Source of the DNA: Streptomyces sp. HUAS ZL42
Lineage (GTDB): Bacteria > Actinomycetota > Actinomycetes > Streptomycetales > Streptomycetaceae
Assembly: GCF_040782645.1 (NCBI RefSeq)
Contig: NZ_CP160403.1
Coordinates: 9,397,001-9,461,000, forward strand
Direction: 5' to 3'
Length of the DNA stretch: 64,000 nt
Shown: positions 41,971 through 51,288 of the stretch, in pieces
Numbering within the stretch: position 1 is the first letter of the stretch
How the letters are laid out: each line of letters opens with the position of its first letter
Made by a program: the position numbers and the translations under genes
Notes under the pieces: model-generated
Told to the model about the DNA's origin: nothing
The model's input: only the letters and a program-made list of their open reading frames with translations
Databases searched by the model: none

Positions 41971-43326
41971 ATGCACGGCGACGAGAGCCGTCGGCGCCGA
42001 CACCCGCCAATCGTGTCGGGCCCGGCCTGGGATACGGACCTGGGCAGCATCGCCGAGCAGTTCAGACAACTCACCCGGGCTCAGGAACGGATGCGGGCGC
42101 TGCTGGACGCGGTGCTCGCGGTCAGCCGGGAGCTGGAGCTGCCGGTGGTCCTGCGACAGCTGGTGAGCGCCGCGATGCAGCTGGTGAACGCCCGCTACGG
42201 CGCCTTGACCGTGCTGAAGGAGAGCCGTGCGGGCCTTGAGGAGTTCATCCCGCTGGGCCTGAGCGACACCGAGCGCCAGGCCCTGGCCGGAGTCGATCCC
42301 CCGCACGGTCGCGGTCTGCTCGCGCACATGATCGCCCAGCACGAACCGCTGCGCGTGGACGACGTGTCACGCCACCCGGACGCGGCCGGCTTCCCGTCGG
42401 GGCATCCGCAGATTCGCACCCTGCTCGGGGTGGCGATCGGCGTGCACGGACGCGTGTACGGCAACCTCTACCTGTCCGATCGGCACGACGGCAAACCGTT
42501 CGACGAGCAGGACGCGGCTGTCGTGCTCGCGTTGGCCGGAGCCGCCGGCATCGCCATCGAGAACGCCCGCCTGTATCAGCAGGTACGGACCTCTGCCGAG
42601 CAGTTCCAGCGGCTGCTGCTGCCGACCCTGCCCGACCTGACCCCGTTCACGGGCGCCGCGGTGTACCGGCCGGCCACCGCCCCCGGCCACCACCTGGGCG
42701 GCGACTGGTACGACGCCCTGATGCTCCCGGACGGGGCGTGCGCGGCGATCATCGGCGACGTGGTGGGCCACGATTTGACCGCGGCGGCGGCCATGGCGCA
42801 GACCCGCAACATGCTCCGCGCCCTGCTGTACGACCGGCGCACCCCGCCGAGCCTGGTACTGGAGCGGCTCGACGAGACTCTGCACGCCACCACCGACACG
42901 CCCGTCACCACCGCCTGCCTGGCCCGCCTCGAACCCGACGGCGACGGCTGGCGCCTGCACTGGTCGACGGCCGGTCACCTGCCGCCACTGGTCGTCACCG
43001 CCGACGGCCGCACGCGCTACCTGCACGCCGAACCCGGTGTGCCGCTGGGCGTCGACATCCGCCTGCCGCGCCCCGACCACACATTCCCCCTCACAGCGGG
43101 GGACACGGTGCTGCTGTTCACCGACGGCCTGGTCGAACACCCTGGGCAGTCCCTGGATGCCGGACTGGGCGCGCTCGCCGCCACCGCCGCAGCCCACGTA
43201 CGGCTGCCCCTGGACGACCTGTGCCGCACGCTGGCAGCCCAGCACCCCAGCGACGGCCACGACGACCTCGCGCTCCTCGCCGTACGCACCCCGCCCACCA
43301 GCATCGAGGACCATCGGCACGGATAG
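41971..43326 (+). CDS. GAF domain PP2C/SpoIIE-type serine phosphatase
   Basis: 451 residues from the ATG at 41971. An N-terminal coiled region is followed by a GAF domain (~45-200: LVNARYGALTVLKES, then LLGVAIGVHGRVYGNLYLSD). A SpoIIE phosphatase domain follows (~225-445) with GGDWYDALML, IGDVVGHDLTAAAAM, LFTDGLVEHPGQ and the C-terminal DDLALLAVR metal motif. Such proteins dephosphorylate anti-anti-sigma factors in partner-switching networks; the partners are not nearby. No histidine-kinase-like domain is present. Confidence 0.92.
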   Translation: MHGDESRRRRHPPIVSGPAWDTDLGSIAEQFRQLTRAQERMRALLDAVLAVSRELELPVVLRQLVSAAMQLVNARYGALTVLKESRAGLEEFIPLGLSDTERQALAGVDPPHGRGLLAHMIAQHEPLRVDDVSRHPDAAGFPSGHPQIRTLLGVAIGVHGRVYGNLYLSDRHDGKPFDEQDAAVVLALAGAAGIAIENARLYQQVRTSAEQFQRLLLPTLPDLTPFTGAAVYRPATAPGHHLGGDWYDALMLPDGACAAIIGDVVGHDLTAAAAMAQTRNMLRALLYDRRTPPSLVLERLDETLHATTDTPVTTACLARLEPDGDGWRLHWSTAGHLPPLVVTADGRTRYLHAEPGVPLGVDIRLPRPDHTFPLTAGDTVLLFTDGLVEHPGQSLDAGLGALAATAAAHVRLPLDDLCRTLAAQHPSDGHDDLALLAVRTPPTSIEDHRHG

Positions 43327-43513
43327 CGACGTCCCGCCGGCTTCGCTCGTCTTCAGCAGCAGCGTTCGTCCACCGACGGCCGCCGCCTTGGCAGCCGGAC
43401 GTCGTGGAAGCCCACGCCCCGTACTCGTTGGGCCACGGAGCGGTGCGAGGAGGCCGGGCTCCGCCCGAATAATCGATGTCTCCGGTCGTGTCCGCCCCGG
43501 TAGCGTCGCCGCT

Positions 43514-45175
43514 GTGACTCCAGCAGATCTCGCGGCCGTCATTTCCGACGGCGTACATCAGGCCATCCAGTCCGGACGTATCTCGGCGAAGGTGCCCGAG
43601 GAGATCCGCGTGGAGCGCCCCCGCCACCGCGGCCACGGCGACTACGCGACCAACGTCGCCATGCAGCTGGCCAGTTCCGCGGGCCTGCCCGCCCGCGCCG
43701 TCGCCGAGGTGCTGGCCCCGCTGGTGGCCGCGGCCGCCGGAGTCGCGAAGGCCGAAGTCGCGGGCCCTGGATTCCTGAACATCACGCTGGAGAGTGCGGC
43801 GATGGGCGCTCTGGCGCGCGACATCGTCCTGGCCGGTGACGCTTATGGCCGTACGGACCGGCTCGGCGGCCTTCGGCTCAACATGGAGTTCGTCTCGGCG
43901 AACCCCACTGGGCCGGTGCACATCGGCGGGGCCCGGTGGGCGGTCGTGGGCGACGTGCTCGCCCGCCTGCTCGAGGCAGCGGGCGCGGATGTGTCGCGGG
44001 AGTACTACTTCAACGATGCCGGCGTGCAGATCGACCGCTTCGCCCGCTCGCTGCTCGCCGCGGCGCAGGGCTCGCCGATGCCCGAGGACGGCTACAGCGG
44101 CGCGTACATCGAGGAGGTCGCCGCCGCGGTGCTGCAACGGCAGCCCGGGACCCTGGAGCTGCCGGAGGCCGAGGCTCTCGCCGCCTTCCGGACGGAGGGC
44201 ACGGCGCTGATGTTCGACGAGATCAAGACATCACTCGCCGCGTTCGGTACCCACTTCGACGTCTACTTCAACGAGAAGGACCTGCACGACCAGGGCGACC
44301 TGGACGCCGCTGTCGCCCGTCTGCGGGAGGGCGGTCATGTCTTCGAGGACGATGGCGCGGTCTGGCTGCGCACCACGGACTTCGGTGACGACAAGGACCG
44401 GGTCCTGGTGAAGGGCGACGGTTCCTGGACGTACTTCACCGCGGACTGCGCGTACTACCTCAACAAGCGGTCCCGGGGCTTCGAACGGGTCGTGATCATG
44501 CTCGGCGCCGACCACGCGGGCTATGTGGGCCGGATGCGAGCCATGGCGGCCTGCTTCGGTGACGACCCGGACACGCACCTGGAGATCCTCATCGGTCAGC
44601 TGGTCAACCTGGTCAAGGACGGGGAGCCGGTCCGGATGAGCAAGCGGGCGGGCACGGTCCTCACCCTGGACGACCTGGTCGAGGCGGTCGGCGTGGACGC
44701 CGCGCGGTACGCACTCGCGCGAGCCAGCGTGGACGCAATGATCGACCTCGACATCGACCTGCTCACCCGGCAGTCGAACGACAACCCCGTCTTCTACGTC
44801 CAGTACGCCCACACCCGGCCGTGCGCCGTACAGCGCAGGGCGGCGGAAGCCGGGATCGACAAGGGCGCGCCACAGGACTTCGACCCCTCCCTGTTCACGC
44901 ACGAGCGGGAGGCCGACCTGCTGGGCACGCTGGCCGAGTTCCCGCAGGTCGTGGCCACCGCCGCCACGCTGCGCGAGCCGCACCGGGTGGCCCACTACCT
45001 GGAGCAGCTGGCCGGCACCTACCACCGCTTCTACGACGCCTGCCGCGTCCTGCCACGGGCCGGCGAGGACCCGGACGACCGCACCCGGGCCCGGCTGTGG
45101 CTGACGGACGCCAGCAGGCTCGTGCTGCGCAACGGGCTGCAGCTGATCGGGGTCTCGGCACCGGAACGAATGTGA
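43514..45175 (+). CDS. argS: Arginyl-tRNA synthetase (stand-alone copy)
   Basis: 553 residues from the GTG at 43514. The class I signature is the HIGH-type ANPTGPVHIGGARW, the KMSKS-type loop is VRMSKRAGTVLTLDDLVE, and the DALR anticodon-binding domain is C-terminal (YAHTRPCAVQRRA to the end). The N-terminal ADD-1 domain (ERPRHRGHGDYATNVAM) is intact. The usual actinobacterial argS neighbours lysA and hom are absent here, so it may be a second ArgS; such duplicates can be housekeeping spares or confer resistance to an ArgRS inhibitor. That a second copy exists cannot be seen from this window. Confidence 0.93.
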   Translation: MTPADLAAVISDGVHQAIQSGRISAKVPEEIRVERPRHRGHGDYATNVAMQLASSAGLPARAVAEVLAPLVAAAAGVAKAEVAGPGFLNITLESAAMGALARDIVLAGDAYGRTDRLGGLRLNMEFVSANPTGPVHIGGARWAVVGDVLARLLEAAGADVSREYYFNDAGVQIDRFARSLLAAAQGSPMPEDGYSGAYIEEVAAAVLQRQPGTLELPEAEALAAFRTEGTALMFDEIKTSLAAFGTHFDVYFNEKDLHDQGDLDAAVARLREGGHVFEDDGAVWLRTTDFGDDKDRVLVKGDGSWTYFTADCAYYLNKRSRGFERVVIMLGADHAGYVGRMRAMAACFGDDPDTHLEILIGQLVNLVKDGEPVRMSKRAGTVLTLDDLVEAVGVDAARYALARASVDAMIDLDIDLLTRQSNDNPVFYVQYAHTRPCAVQRRAAEAGIDKGAPQDFDPSLFTHEREADLLGTLAEFPQVVATAATLREPHRVAHYLEQLAGTYHRFYDACRVLPRAGEDPDDRTRARLWLTDASRLVLRNGLQLIGVSAPERM

Positions 45176-45244
45176 GCGTTCGGCAGTTGCTCTCAGCAGT
45201 GTCTTCGCCACGCTGACGATCAACGGTGGCCGCAGCCATGGGGG

Positions 45245-46522
45245 TTAGCCAGTCATGTCGGCGGTCTCGGCCGCGCCGGTGGACGTCTGTCGGGGAAGCG
45301 CACCTGCTGGCGGCGCCTGCCGCACGGCCCGGTTGGCCGTGGTGAGGAGGGCCAGGACGAGCAGCCATGCTCCGCAGAGCCAGACCAGCTGCTCGGCACC
45401 CAGCGTGGTGATCAGCGCGCCGCCTGCGAGCGTGCCGATCGACAAGGCTCCCGTAGTGAGCGTGGAGACCGCGCTGGTCGTCCGGCCCCGCAGCTCATCG
45501 GGGGTGATGGCCAGCTGGTGGGTGGTCATGGCCACCGCGTACACGGGAGCCACCAGCGACTCGGCGGCCGCGACCGCTGCCAGCAGCAGCGGGTTGGGGG
45601 CAAGGGCGTACAGCGGGAACATCAAGGCCTCCAGCCACAGCATCACCACGGCGATGCGGCCCAGCGGAAAGCGGTGCGTGGCCCTGTCCGAGACCAGCGC
45701 CCCCGCCATGGCACCGACCGCCGCGCCGCTGAAGATGACGCCGATCCACAGCGGCGAGGCGCCCACCTGCCGGGCGAGGGTGATGATCAGCAGGTATCCG
45801 GCGCCGTAGCGCACCTTGTCAGCGGCCGAGACCAGCGTGAGGAAGCGGATGACCGGCTGGCGCCAGAGCCAGCCGAGCCCCTCTCGGATCTCGGTGGTGA
45901 GCCGGGACGCCGTCCGCACGTCCGGGCGGTCCAGCTGAAATCGAGCACGCATCAAGCGCAGCGACGCCGCGGAGACCGCAAAGGAAACCGCGTTGACGGC
46001 GAACGGCACGGTCCGGCCAAGGGCGTACAGCGCACCGGCGAGTGAGGCCCCGAAGATGCCCACCGCGCCGGCGGCGGACTGCGAGTAGCCGAGGGCGGCG
46101 GACAGTTGCCGCGGACCAACCACGTTGGGCAGCGCCGCTGTGTTCGCCACCTGGAAGAGAGTGGTCAGGAGTCCGGCAAGCACGGCTGTCGCATACAGCT
46201 GGGGCATGGTGAGCCTGTCCAACCACAGGGCGACGGCCACGCCGGCAGTGAGCACGGCTCGGCCGAGCTCACACCAGATCATGGTCGCCTTCCGGTCCCA
46301 CCGGTCGACGAGGGCGCCGGCAATCAACCCGAACGCCAAGAACGAAAGGGTGCCGAGGCCGAGTACGAACCCGGCTTGGGTGGCCGAGCCGGTGAGGGCC
46401 AGCACGATCAGCGGCAGGGCCATGAAATGAGCCTGGTCACCGATGGCAGAGACCAACTGGCCGCTCAGCAGCAGAGAGAAGTCCCGGTTCCGGAACAGAC
46501 CGGGGCCGCGAAGAGTATTCAC
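45245..46522 (-). CDS. MFS exporter (transmembrane secretion effector-like)
   Basis: A 425-residue integral membrane protein with about 12 hydrophobic helices. The motif-A-like loop is ALVDRWDRKATMI, with NTAALPNVVGPRQLSAA and a VAPVYAVAMTTHQLAITP block typical of the TMS-effector/EntS-type MFS subgroup used for drug or siderophore efflux. It has no clustered biosynthetic genes. A 15-bp palindrome directly precedes the start (46527-46541). Confidence 0.88.
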   Translation of the reverse strand: MNTLRGPGLFRNRDFSLLLSGQLVSAIGDQAHFMALPLIVLALTGSATQAGFVLGLGTLSFLAFGLIAGALVDRWDRKATMIWCELGRAVLTAGVAVALWLDRLTMPQLYATAVLAGLLTTLFQVANTAALPNVVGPRQLSAALGYSQSAAGAVGIFGASLAGALYALGRTVPFAVNAVSFAVSAASLRLMRARFQLDRPDVRTASRLTTEIREGLGWLWRQPVIRFLTLVSAADKVRYGAGYLLIITLARQVGASPLWIGVIFSGAAVGAMAGALVSDRATHRFPLGRIAVVMLWLEALMFPLYALAPNPLLLAAVAAAESLVAPVYAVAMTTHQLAITPDELRGRTTSAVSTLTTGALSIGTLAGGALITTLGAEQLVWLCGAWLLVLALLTTANRAVRQAPPAGALPRQTSTGAAETADMTG

Positions 46523-46526
46523 TGGA

Positions 46527-46541
46527 GTTACGCTCCGTAAC
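46527..46541. promoter_or_regulatory. Palindrome at the start of the MFS exporter gene
   Basis: GTTACG-CTC-CGTAAC is a perfect 6+6 dyad 4 bp upstream of the start codon, within the probable leader or promoter. It fits a repressor site for an unlinked regulator. Confidence 0.45.
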
Positions 46542-46695
46542 AGCTCAAGGACACAAGGGTGACGTCGAAGCTGGTGTCCGAGCTAAGAAACACGGGGCGT
46601 GATGAACATGAGCGGACCGTACCCCAAGGGCTAGGCCGGACTGCAATCGCTTTTCCGGGCCGGATCCATCACATCTGGGTGGGCAAGCGCACAAA

Positions 46696-46744
46696 GCCCT
46701 TGGTGGATGGGTTCTCCTGAGGCAAAAACCCATCCACCAGGGGC
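46696..46744. terminator. Long hairpin after the PAP2-family gene
   Basis: Positions 46696-46713 and 46727-46744 form an 18-bp nearly perfect stem (AACCCATCCACCA fully paired) with a 13-nt loop. It lies between the end of the PAP2 gene (46777) and the start of the MFS gene (46522), where it would end transcription of the former. Confidence 0.7.
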
Positions 46745-46776
46745 TCCACCGCGCGAGCGCCCGCAATCTGGTGCGC

Positions 46777-48138
46777 TCAAACTGGTTCGGGTTGCGGTTC
46801 CGGTTGCGGCACTGGGGCGGCCTTCGGGTCCCACAGACTGGTGGTCCGTACGTAGCCGTAGACCACTGAGGCGGTGGCCAGGATGAGAAGTGGTCCGAAC
46901 AGCCACGGTTGTTCGGCCATCTCCATCGGGAGATAGCGGTAGGACACCAGGAGCGCGGCGAAGACTGTTGTGCCGTAGGTGACCAGCTGTATTCCTGACC
47001 GGTCCCAGCCGCGTTCGAGGGCGCGCAGCGCTGCCTCGATCGTGAGGGTGAACACCACGCCCGCAATGATGTCGGCGCCGTAGTGGTAGCCGAATCCCAG
47101 GGTCGCGCCGAGCGTGGCGATCAGCCAGAACGTGCCGGCGAATCGCAGAATCCGTGGGCCCTTGCGGGAATGGATGAAGATCGCGGTGGCCCACGCTGTG
47201 TGCAGGCTGGGCATGCAGTTGCGTGGGGTGATTCCGTCGAAGGGCATGTGGTGCGGGGTGTTGATCGGTGTGGGCAGGTTCGGCCACAGGTTGGCGACCG
47301 CCCAGTGGCCGCCGTCGGCGCCGTAGGCGAAGACCGGTCCGACCACCGGGTAGATCATGTAGATGCCCGGTCCGAGGAGGCCGATGGCCAGGAAGGTCCG
47401 CACCAGGTGGTGGCGTGGGAAGCGGCCCTCGGCCGCCACGTTGCGCAGTTGGTACAGCGCGACGGCGACCGCGGCCACCGCAAGCTGGCCGTAGACGAAG
47501 TTGAGAGTTTGGGCGCCGATCGGGCCGGTGGCCTCGACTATTCGCCCTGCCAGCCACGACGGGTTGCCGAGTGCCTGATCGGCGGTCGCCACGTACTGGT
47601 CGAGCACCAGCGGGCGCGTCTTCGAGGTGATGAGCAGCCAGGCATCGCCGGTCTTGCGGCCGGCCACCAACAACAGGCCCAGCCCGACGCTCTTCAGCAG
47701 CAGGACACGTTCCCGGCCTGTGCGGCGCGTGACAGCGATGACCGTATAGCCCAGAATCACCCACAGTGCGCCTTTGCCGAAGGGGTGGCCTTCGGTCAAC
47801 TTGGCGCCGACCGCCAGCCGCACCAGCAAGAAGACGGCGTCGATGCCTATCGCGGCATAAGCGGCGATGAACCGTTGGCGCCGGGGGAGCGCGACCATCA
47901 TCAGTGCCAGGCTGGCGTACAGCAGGAAACCTGATTTGGGCGGGAATATAACCTCTCGGACCTGGTTGGTGATCGGACCCCGCTGGCCGTAGCGACGTGC
48001 GACGATCTCAAGCGCGATGAGGAATCCGAGGCCCGCCACTCCCGCCATGGCCCACAGAATCGCCCGTGGTTGACGCCATGCGGCGAAGGTGAAGCTGCCC
48101 TTTATTCGGGAATATGCCCGCGATACTATAGGTCTCAA
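46777..48138 (-). CDS. PAP2-superfamily integral membrane protein (inositolphosphotransferase/Aur1-like)
   Basis: 453 residues if the TTG at 48138 is the start; no better start precedes the first helix. Nine to ten membrane helices are predicted by eye. The PAP2 catalytic signature is split as NCMPSLHTAW (nucleophile region, His in PSLH) and GFGYHYGADIIAGV (second His and Asp). The C-terminus ends in a repetitive PQPEPQPEPV. Family members transfer or hydrolyse lipid phosphates. The gene stands alone, followed by a strong hairpin, and its upstream region is AT-rich (48121-48180). Confidence 0.8.
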   Translation of the reverse strand: MRPIVSRAYSRIKGSFTFAAWRQPRAILWAMAGVAGLGFLIALEIVARRYGQRGPITNQVREVIFPPKSGFLLYASLALMMVALPRRQRFIAAYAAIGIDAVFLLVRLAVGAKLTEGHPFGKGALWVILGYTVIAVTRRTGRERVLLLKSVGLGLLLVAGRKTGDAWLLITSKTRPLVLDQYVATADQALGNPSWLAGRIVEATGPIGAQTLNFVYGQLAVAAVAVALYQLRNVAAEGRFPRHHLVRTFLAIGLLGPGIYMIYPVVGPVFAYGADGGHWAVANLWPNLPTPINTPHHMPFDGITPRNCMPSLHTAWATAIFIHSRKGPRILRFAGTFWLIATLGATLGFGYHYGADIIAGVVFTLTIEAALRALERGWDRSGIQLVTYGTTVFAALLVSYRYLPMEMAEQPWLFGPLLILATASVVYGYVRTTSLWDPKAAPVPQPEPQPEPV

Positions 48139-48461
48139 TTGTTTTGGCCGATTTGTTAGATTTTAGTTGAAAAGGTCACTCTTCGCGCCGGATGATATGT
48201 CTTTTTCCGGTGAAGCACGGACGATCAGGCGCTCGTTCGTGAGTTCGAGAATGCTACCGGGGCGGCGCTTGGATTTCGCTGGTCAGGGAGGCGTCAGATG
48301 TGGCAGCACGGGAGGATGTTGGCATACCGGCAAGATGTCGAATACGGCGATCAGGTTCCCCTTGGCGACGAGGTCTGGGACAACGGTCACGTCGGCGGCT
48401 GTGTGCCATTGACCGGCCACGACCTCGCGGCCAGTCCTCGATCAGCGGTTACGGTTCGGCC
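48139..48461. other. Divergent promoter region, AT-rich near the PAP2 gene
   Basis: About 320 bp. The part nearest 48139-48180 is markedly AT-rich for this genome and includes TATAGT-like and TTGTTAG-like promoter elements reading leftward. A short reading frame at 48167-48412 lacks any family resemblance and I do not support it. Confidence 0.35.
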
Positions 48462-49838
48462 ATGGACGATCTGACCGGGATCTTCAAGCGCACCGCCGAG
48501 TACGCGGCTGCCTACCGGCGGTCGCTGCCCGAGCGGCCGGTGGCACGCCCCGTCGACTACGGAGCCCTGCGCGCGGCGTTCTCCCGCCCGTTGGACCGCT
48601 CGCCCACCGACCCGCTCACGGTGGTCGACGAGTTGGTGGCCGTCGCCGAGACGGGACTCGTCGCCACCGCCGGACCTCGGTTCTTCGGGTTCGTCGTCGG
48701 CGGGGCGCTGCCCGCGGCCACCGCCGCGGAGATCCTCGCCGCAGGGTGGGACCAAAACGCCTTCAACGCCGCGCTCTCGCCCGCCGCCCTCGCCGCGGAG
48801 GAGGCGGCGGGCGGTTGGCTGAAGGACCTGCTCGGCATCCCCGCCACGGCGTCGACCGGGTTCGTCACCGGCGGCCAGGCCGCCAACACCGCAGGCCTCG
48901 CGGCAGCGCGGCAGCACCTGCTCACCGAGTCAGGCTGGGATGTCGGGCGCAAGGGGCTGTTCGGTGCCCCGCGCCTGCGGGTGGTCGCGGGCGAGGAGCG
49001 ACACGCCACCATCGACCGCTCGCTGCGGTTGCTCGGCCTGGGCACCGACTGCCTGGAGACGGTCCGCACCGATGGAGCCGGCGCACTCGACACCCACGAC
49101 CTGCGCCGCGTGCTGGCGTCCGACCCGGGTATCCCGGCGATCGTCTGCACCCAGGCGGGCAACGTGAACACCGGCGCCTGCGACGACCTCCGCACCGCCT
49201 GCGACATCACCCACGCTCACGGCGGCTGGGTGCACGTCGACGGCGCCTTCGGCCTGTGGGCCGCCGCGAGCCCGGCGACCCGCCACCTCGTCGACGGCGT
49301 CGAACTGGCCGACTCCTGGGCCTGCGACGGCCACAAGTGGCTGAACGTGCCCTACGACTGCGGCTACGCCTTCTGCTCCCGCCCCGCCGCCCACGCCGCC
49401 GCCCTGTCGTACACGGCCTCCTACCTCACCCGAGCCGACGGCACTCCGGCCGGCGGCGCCGACTACACCGCCGAGTCCTCTCGCCGCGCACGCGGCTTCG
49501 CCACCTGGGCGGCGTTGCGTGAACTCGGCCGCGACGGCGTCGCCGCACTCGTGGACCGCTGCTGTGCCCTCGCCCGCCGCTTCGCCGACAGCCTGTCCGC
49601 GGCGGGCTTCGAGGTGGTCAACGACGTGGTGCTCAACCAAGTCCTCGTCAGCTTCGGCGACGACGCCCGCACGGACCACGTCGTGCAGGCAGTGCAGAAC
49701 GAGGGCACTTGCTGGATGGGCGCCACCACCTGGCGCGGCCGGCGGCTGATGCGTATTTCGGTGTCCGGCCACACCACGACGGAGACCGACGTCGACGAGT
49801 CGATTGCGGCGATCGTGCGGCTGGCGCGCACGTCGTAA
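48462..49838 (+). CDS. PLP-dependent decarboxylase-family protein (group II, aromatic-L-amino-acid decarboxylase-like)
   Basis: 458 residues from the ATG at 48462. The fold-type I features are present: VTGGQAANTAGLAAAR, HATIDRSLRLLGLG, VDGAFGLWAAA, and the PLP lysine in DSWACDGHKWLNVPYD. Family members decarboxylate amino acids or act as lyases. This subgroup is widespread in actinobacteria and its substrate is generally unassigned. It is convergent with the GH27 gene. Confidence 0.85.
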   Translation: MDDLTGIFKRTAEYAAAYRRSLPERPVARPVDYGALRAAFSRPLDRSPTDPLTVVDELVAVAETGLVATAGPRFFGFVVGGALPAATAAEILAAGWDQNAFNAALSPAALAAEEAAGGWLKDLLGIPATASTGFVTGGQAANTAGLAAARQHLLTESGWDVGRKGLFGAPRLRVVAGEERHATIDRSLRLLGLGTDCLETVRTDGAGALDTHDLRRVLASDPGIPAIVCTQAGNVNTGACDDLRTACDITHAHGGWVHVDGAFGLWAAASPATRHLVDGVELADSWACDGHKWLNVPYDCGYAFCSRPAAHAAALSYTASYLTRADGTPAGGADYTAESSRRARGFATWAALRELGRDGVAALVDRCCALARRFADSLSAAGFEVVNDVVLNQVLVSFGDDARTDHVVQAVQNEGTCWMGATTWRGRRLMRISVSGHTTTETDVDESIAAIVRLARTS

Positions 49839-49867
49839 CCCTGGCGGCACTCATCGACGGCCTTCCC

Positions 49868-51172
49868 CTACTTCACCTCCTGGCCAAGACGGAAGAGCGC
49901 CGCGCCGTGCGCGGGCAGGTCGGCGACCAGGCTGCGGCCGTCGTGCGGAGTGTCGGTGCGGGTCCACAGCTCGCGGACGTGGTCGTCGGGACGGGCGCCG
50001 AGGGAGCCAAGCGGGACGGTGACACGCCGAGGGGTGTCGGCGAGGGAGAACACGGCGGCGTAGCGGGTGCGTCCGTCGGTGTCCCGGGCGGTCCACAGGA
50101 TGAGGTCCCGCTCGCGGAGGGCCTCCCGGTTGTCGGTGCTGTGCCACAGGACGGCGAGCGCTTCGTCGTTGGTGAGCAGCTCGATCGTCTCCGGCGGGCT
50201 GGTGGGCAGGTCACCGCCCATCATCAGTGGGGAGCGGGAGATCAGCCACAGCGTGAGCAGGCTGATCTGCTCGGGGCGGGTGAGGGAGCAGAGGCGGTCG
50301 TCGCCCCTCTCGGCCCGGATGCCGATGCGGCCGAGGGGCAGCATGTCGGCGTCCGCCCAGCCGCCCGTGGATCCTGCCCCCTGCCACGGAGCCCACCGGG
50401 CCATGCGGGCGAACTGGGCCTCCACGTCCTCCCACCGGTCCCACAGGTCGTCGCAGACGCGCCACATGGTGGCGTTCTCCCGCAGGTGGTCGAGGTGGGC
50501 GAGAGACACGTCGGTGCCGGGGGACAGGCTCAGTTCGATGGGTCGGCCGCTGCGGGCGATGGCCTGGGCGTAGGCGGCGATCTCCCGCTCGTGGTACGGG
50601 AAGAGCATGTCGTCGGCCTTGATGAAGTCGACGCCCCACCGGGCGAATTGGGCGACCTGGGCGTCGTAGTACGCCTGGGCACCCGGGTGGTCGTGGTTCA
50701 GGCCGTAGTTGTCGGAGTTCCAGGGGCAGACGGAGTCGGTGTCGGCGATCTCGTCGGCGGTGAAGTCGGTGTTCGCCACGGGCAGTCGGGCGGCCACGGC
50801 ACGGCGCGGTATGCCGCGCATGATGTGCAGGCCGAAACGCAGGCCGAGTTGGTGCACGCGGTCGGCCAGCGGCGCGAATCCCGCGCCGCCTGCCGCCGAG
50901 GGGAACCGGGCCGGGGCGGGCAGTTGGAGGCCGTGGCCGTCGAGGACCAGCGGGGCGTCGGGGTTGTAGCCGTGGGCGCGGGCTGTGGGCTCGTACCACT
51001 GGATGTCCACGACGACGGTGTCCCAGCCGTGGGCCAGCATGTGCTCGTGCATGAATGCCGCGTTGGCGAGAACCTCGTCCTCGATGACGGTCGTGCCGTA
51101 GCAGTCCCAGCTGTTCCAGCCCATCGGCGGACGCAGGTGGCGCTCGGGGATCGGACGGGGGAATCGGTTCAT
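49868..51172 (-). CDS. Glycoside hydrolase family 27, alpha-galactosidase-like
   Basis: A 434-residue GH27 (TIM barrel plus a C-terminal beta domain). The start is PPMGWNSWDCYG; the nucleophile is about D187 in VDFIKADDM and the acid/base is in RVCDDLWD (~241). A retaining alpha-galactosidase or beta-L-arabinopyranosidase activity is likely. No signal peptide is seen, so it is probably intracellular, hydrolysing sugars imported by the ABC system at 53425-57788. Confidence 0.9.
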   Translation of the reverse strand: MNRFPRPIPERHLRPPMGWNSWDCYGTTVIEDEVLANAAFMHEHMLAHGWDTVVVDIQWYEPTARAHGYNPDAPLVLDGHGLQLPAPARFPSAAGGAGFAPLADRVHQLGLRFGLHIMRGIPRRAVAARLPVANTDFTADEIADTDSVCPWNSDNYGLNHDHPGAQAYYDAQVAQFARWGVDFIKADDMLFPYHEREIAAYAQAIARSGRPIELSLSPGTDVSLAHLDHLRENATMWRVCDDLWDRWEDVEAQFARMARWAPWQGAGSTGGWADADMLPLGRIGIRAERGDDRLCSLTRPEQISLLTLWLISRSPLMMGGDLPTSPPETIELLTNDEALAVLWHSTDNREALRERDLILWTARDTDGRTRYAAVFSLADTPRRVTVPLGSLGARPDDHVRELWTRTDTPHDGRSLVADLPAHGAALFRLGQEVK

Positions 51173-51288
51173 GACTGATCGTTTCCTCTACGGGGCTCAG
51201 AACGGTGAATGAATATGGTCGCTGCCGTGGCATCGGTATGGCGGCCGGTACGCGCGCTCACGACGAGTCTTCTGGGCGGCGGGTCACG

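Noticed and set aside
48167..48412. 81-codon ORF before the PLP decarboxylase gene
   Set aside because: It begins in the AT-rich promoter region of the PAP2 gene and has no conserved features.
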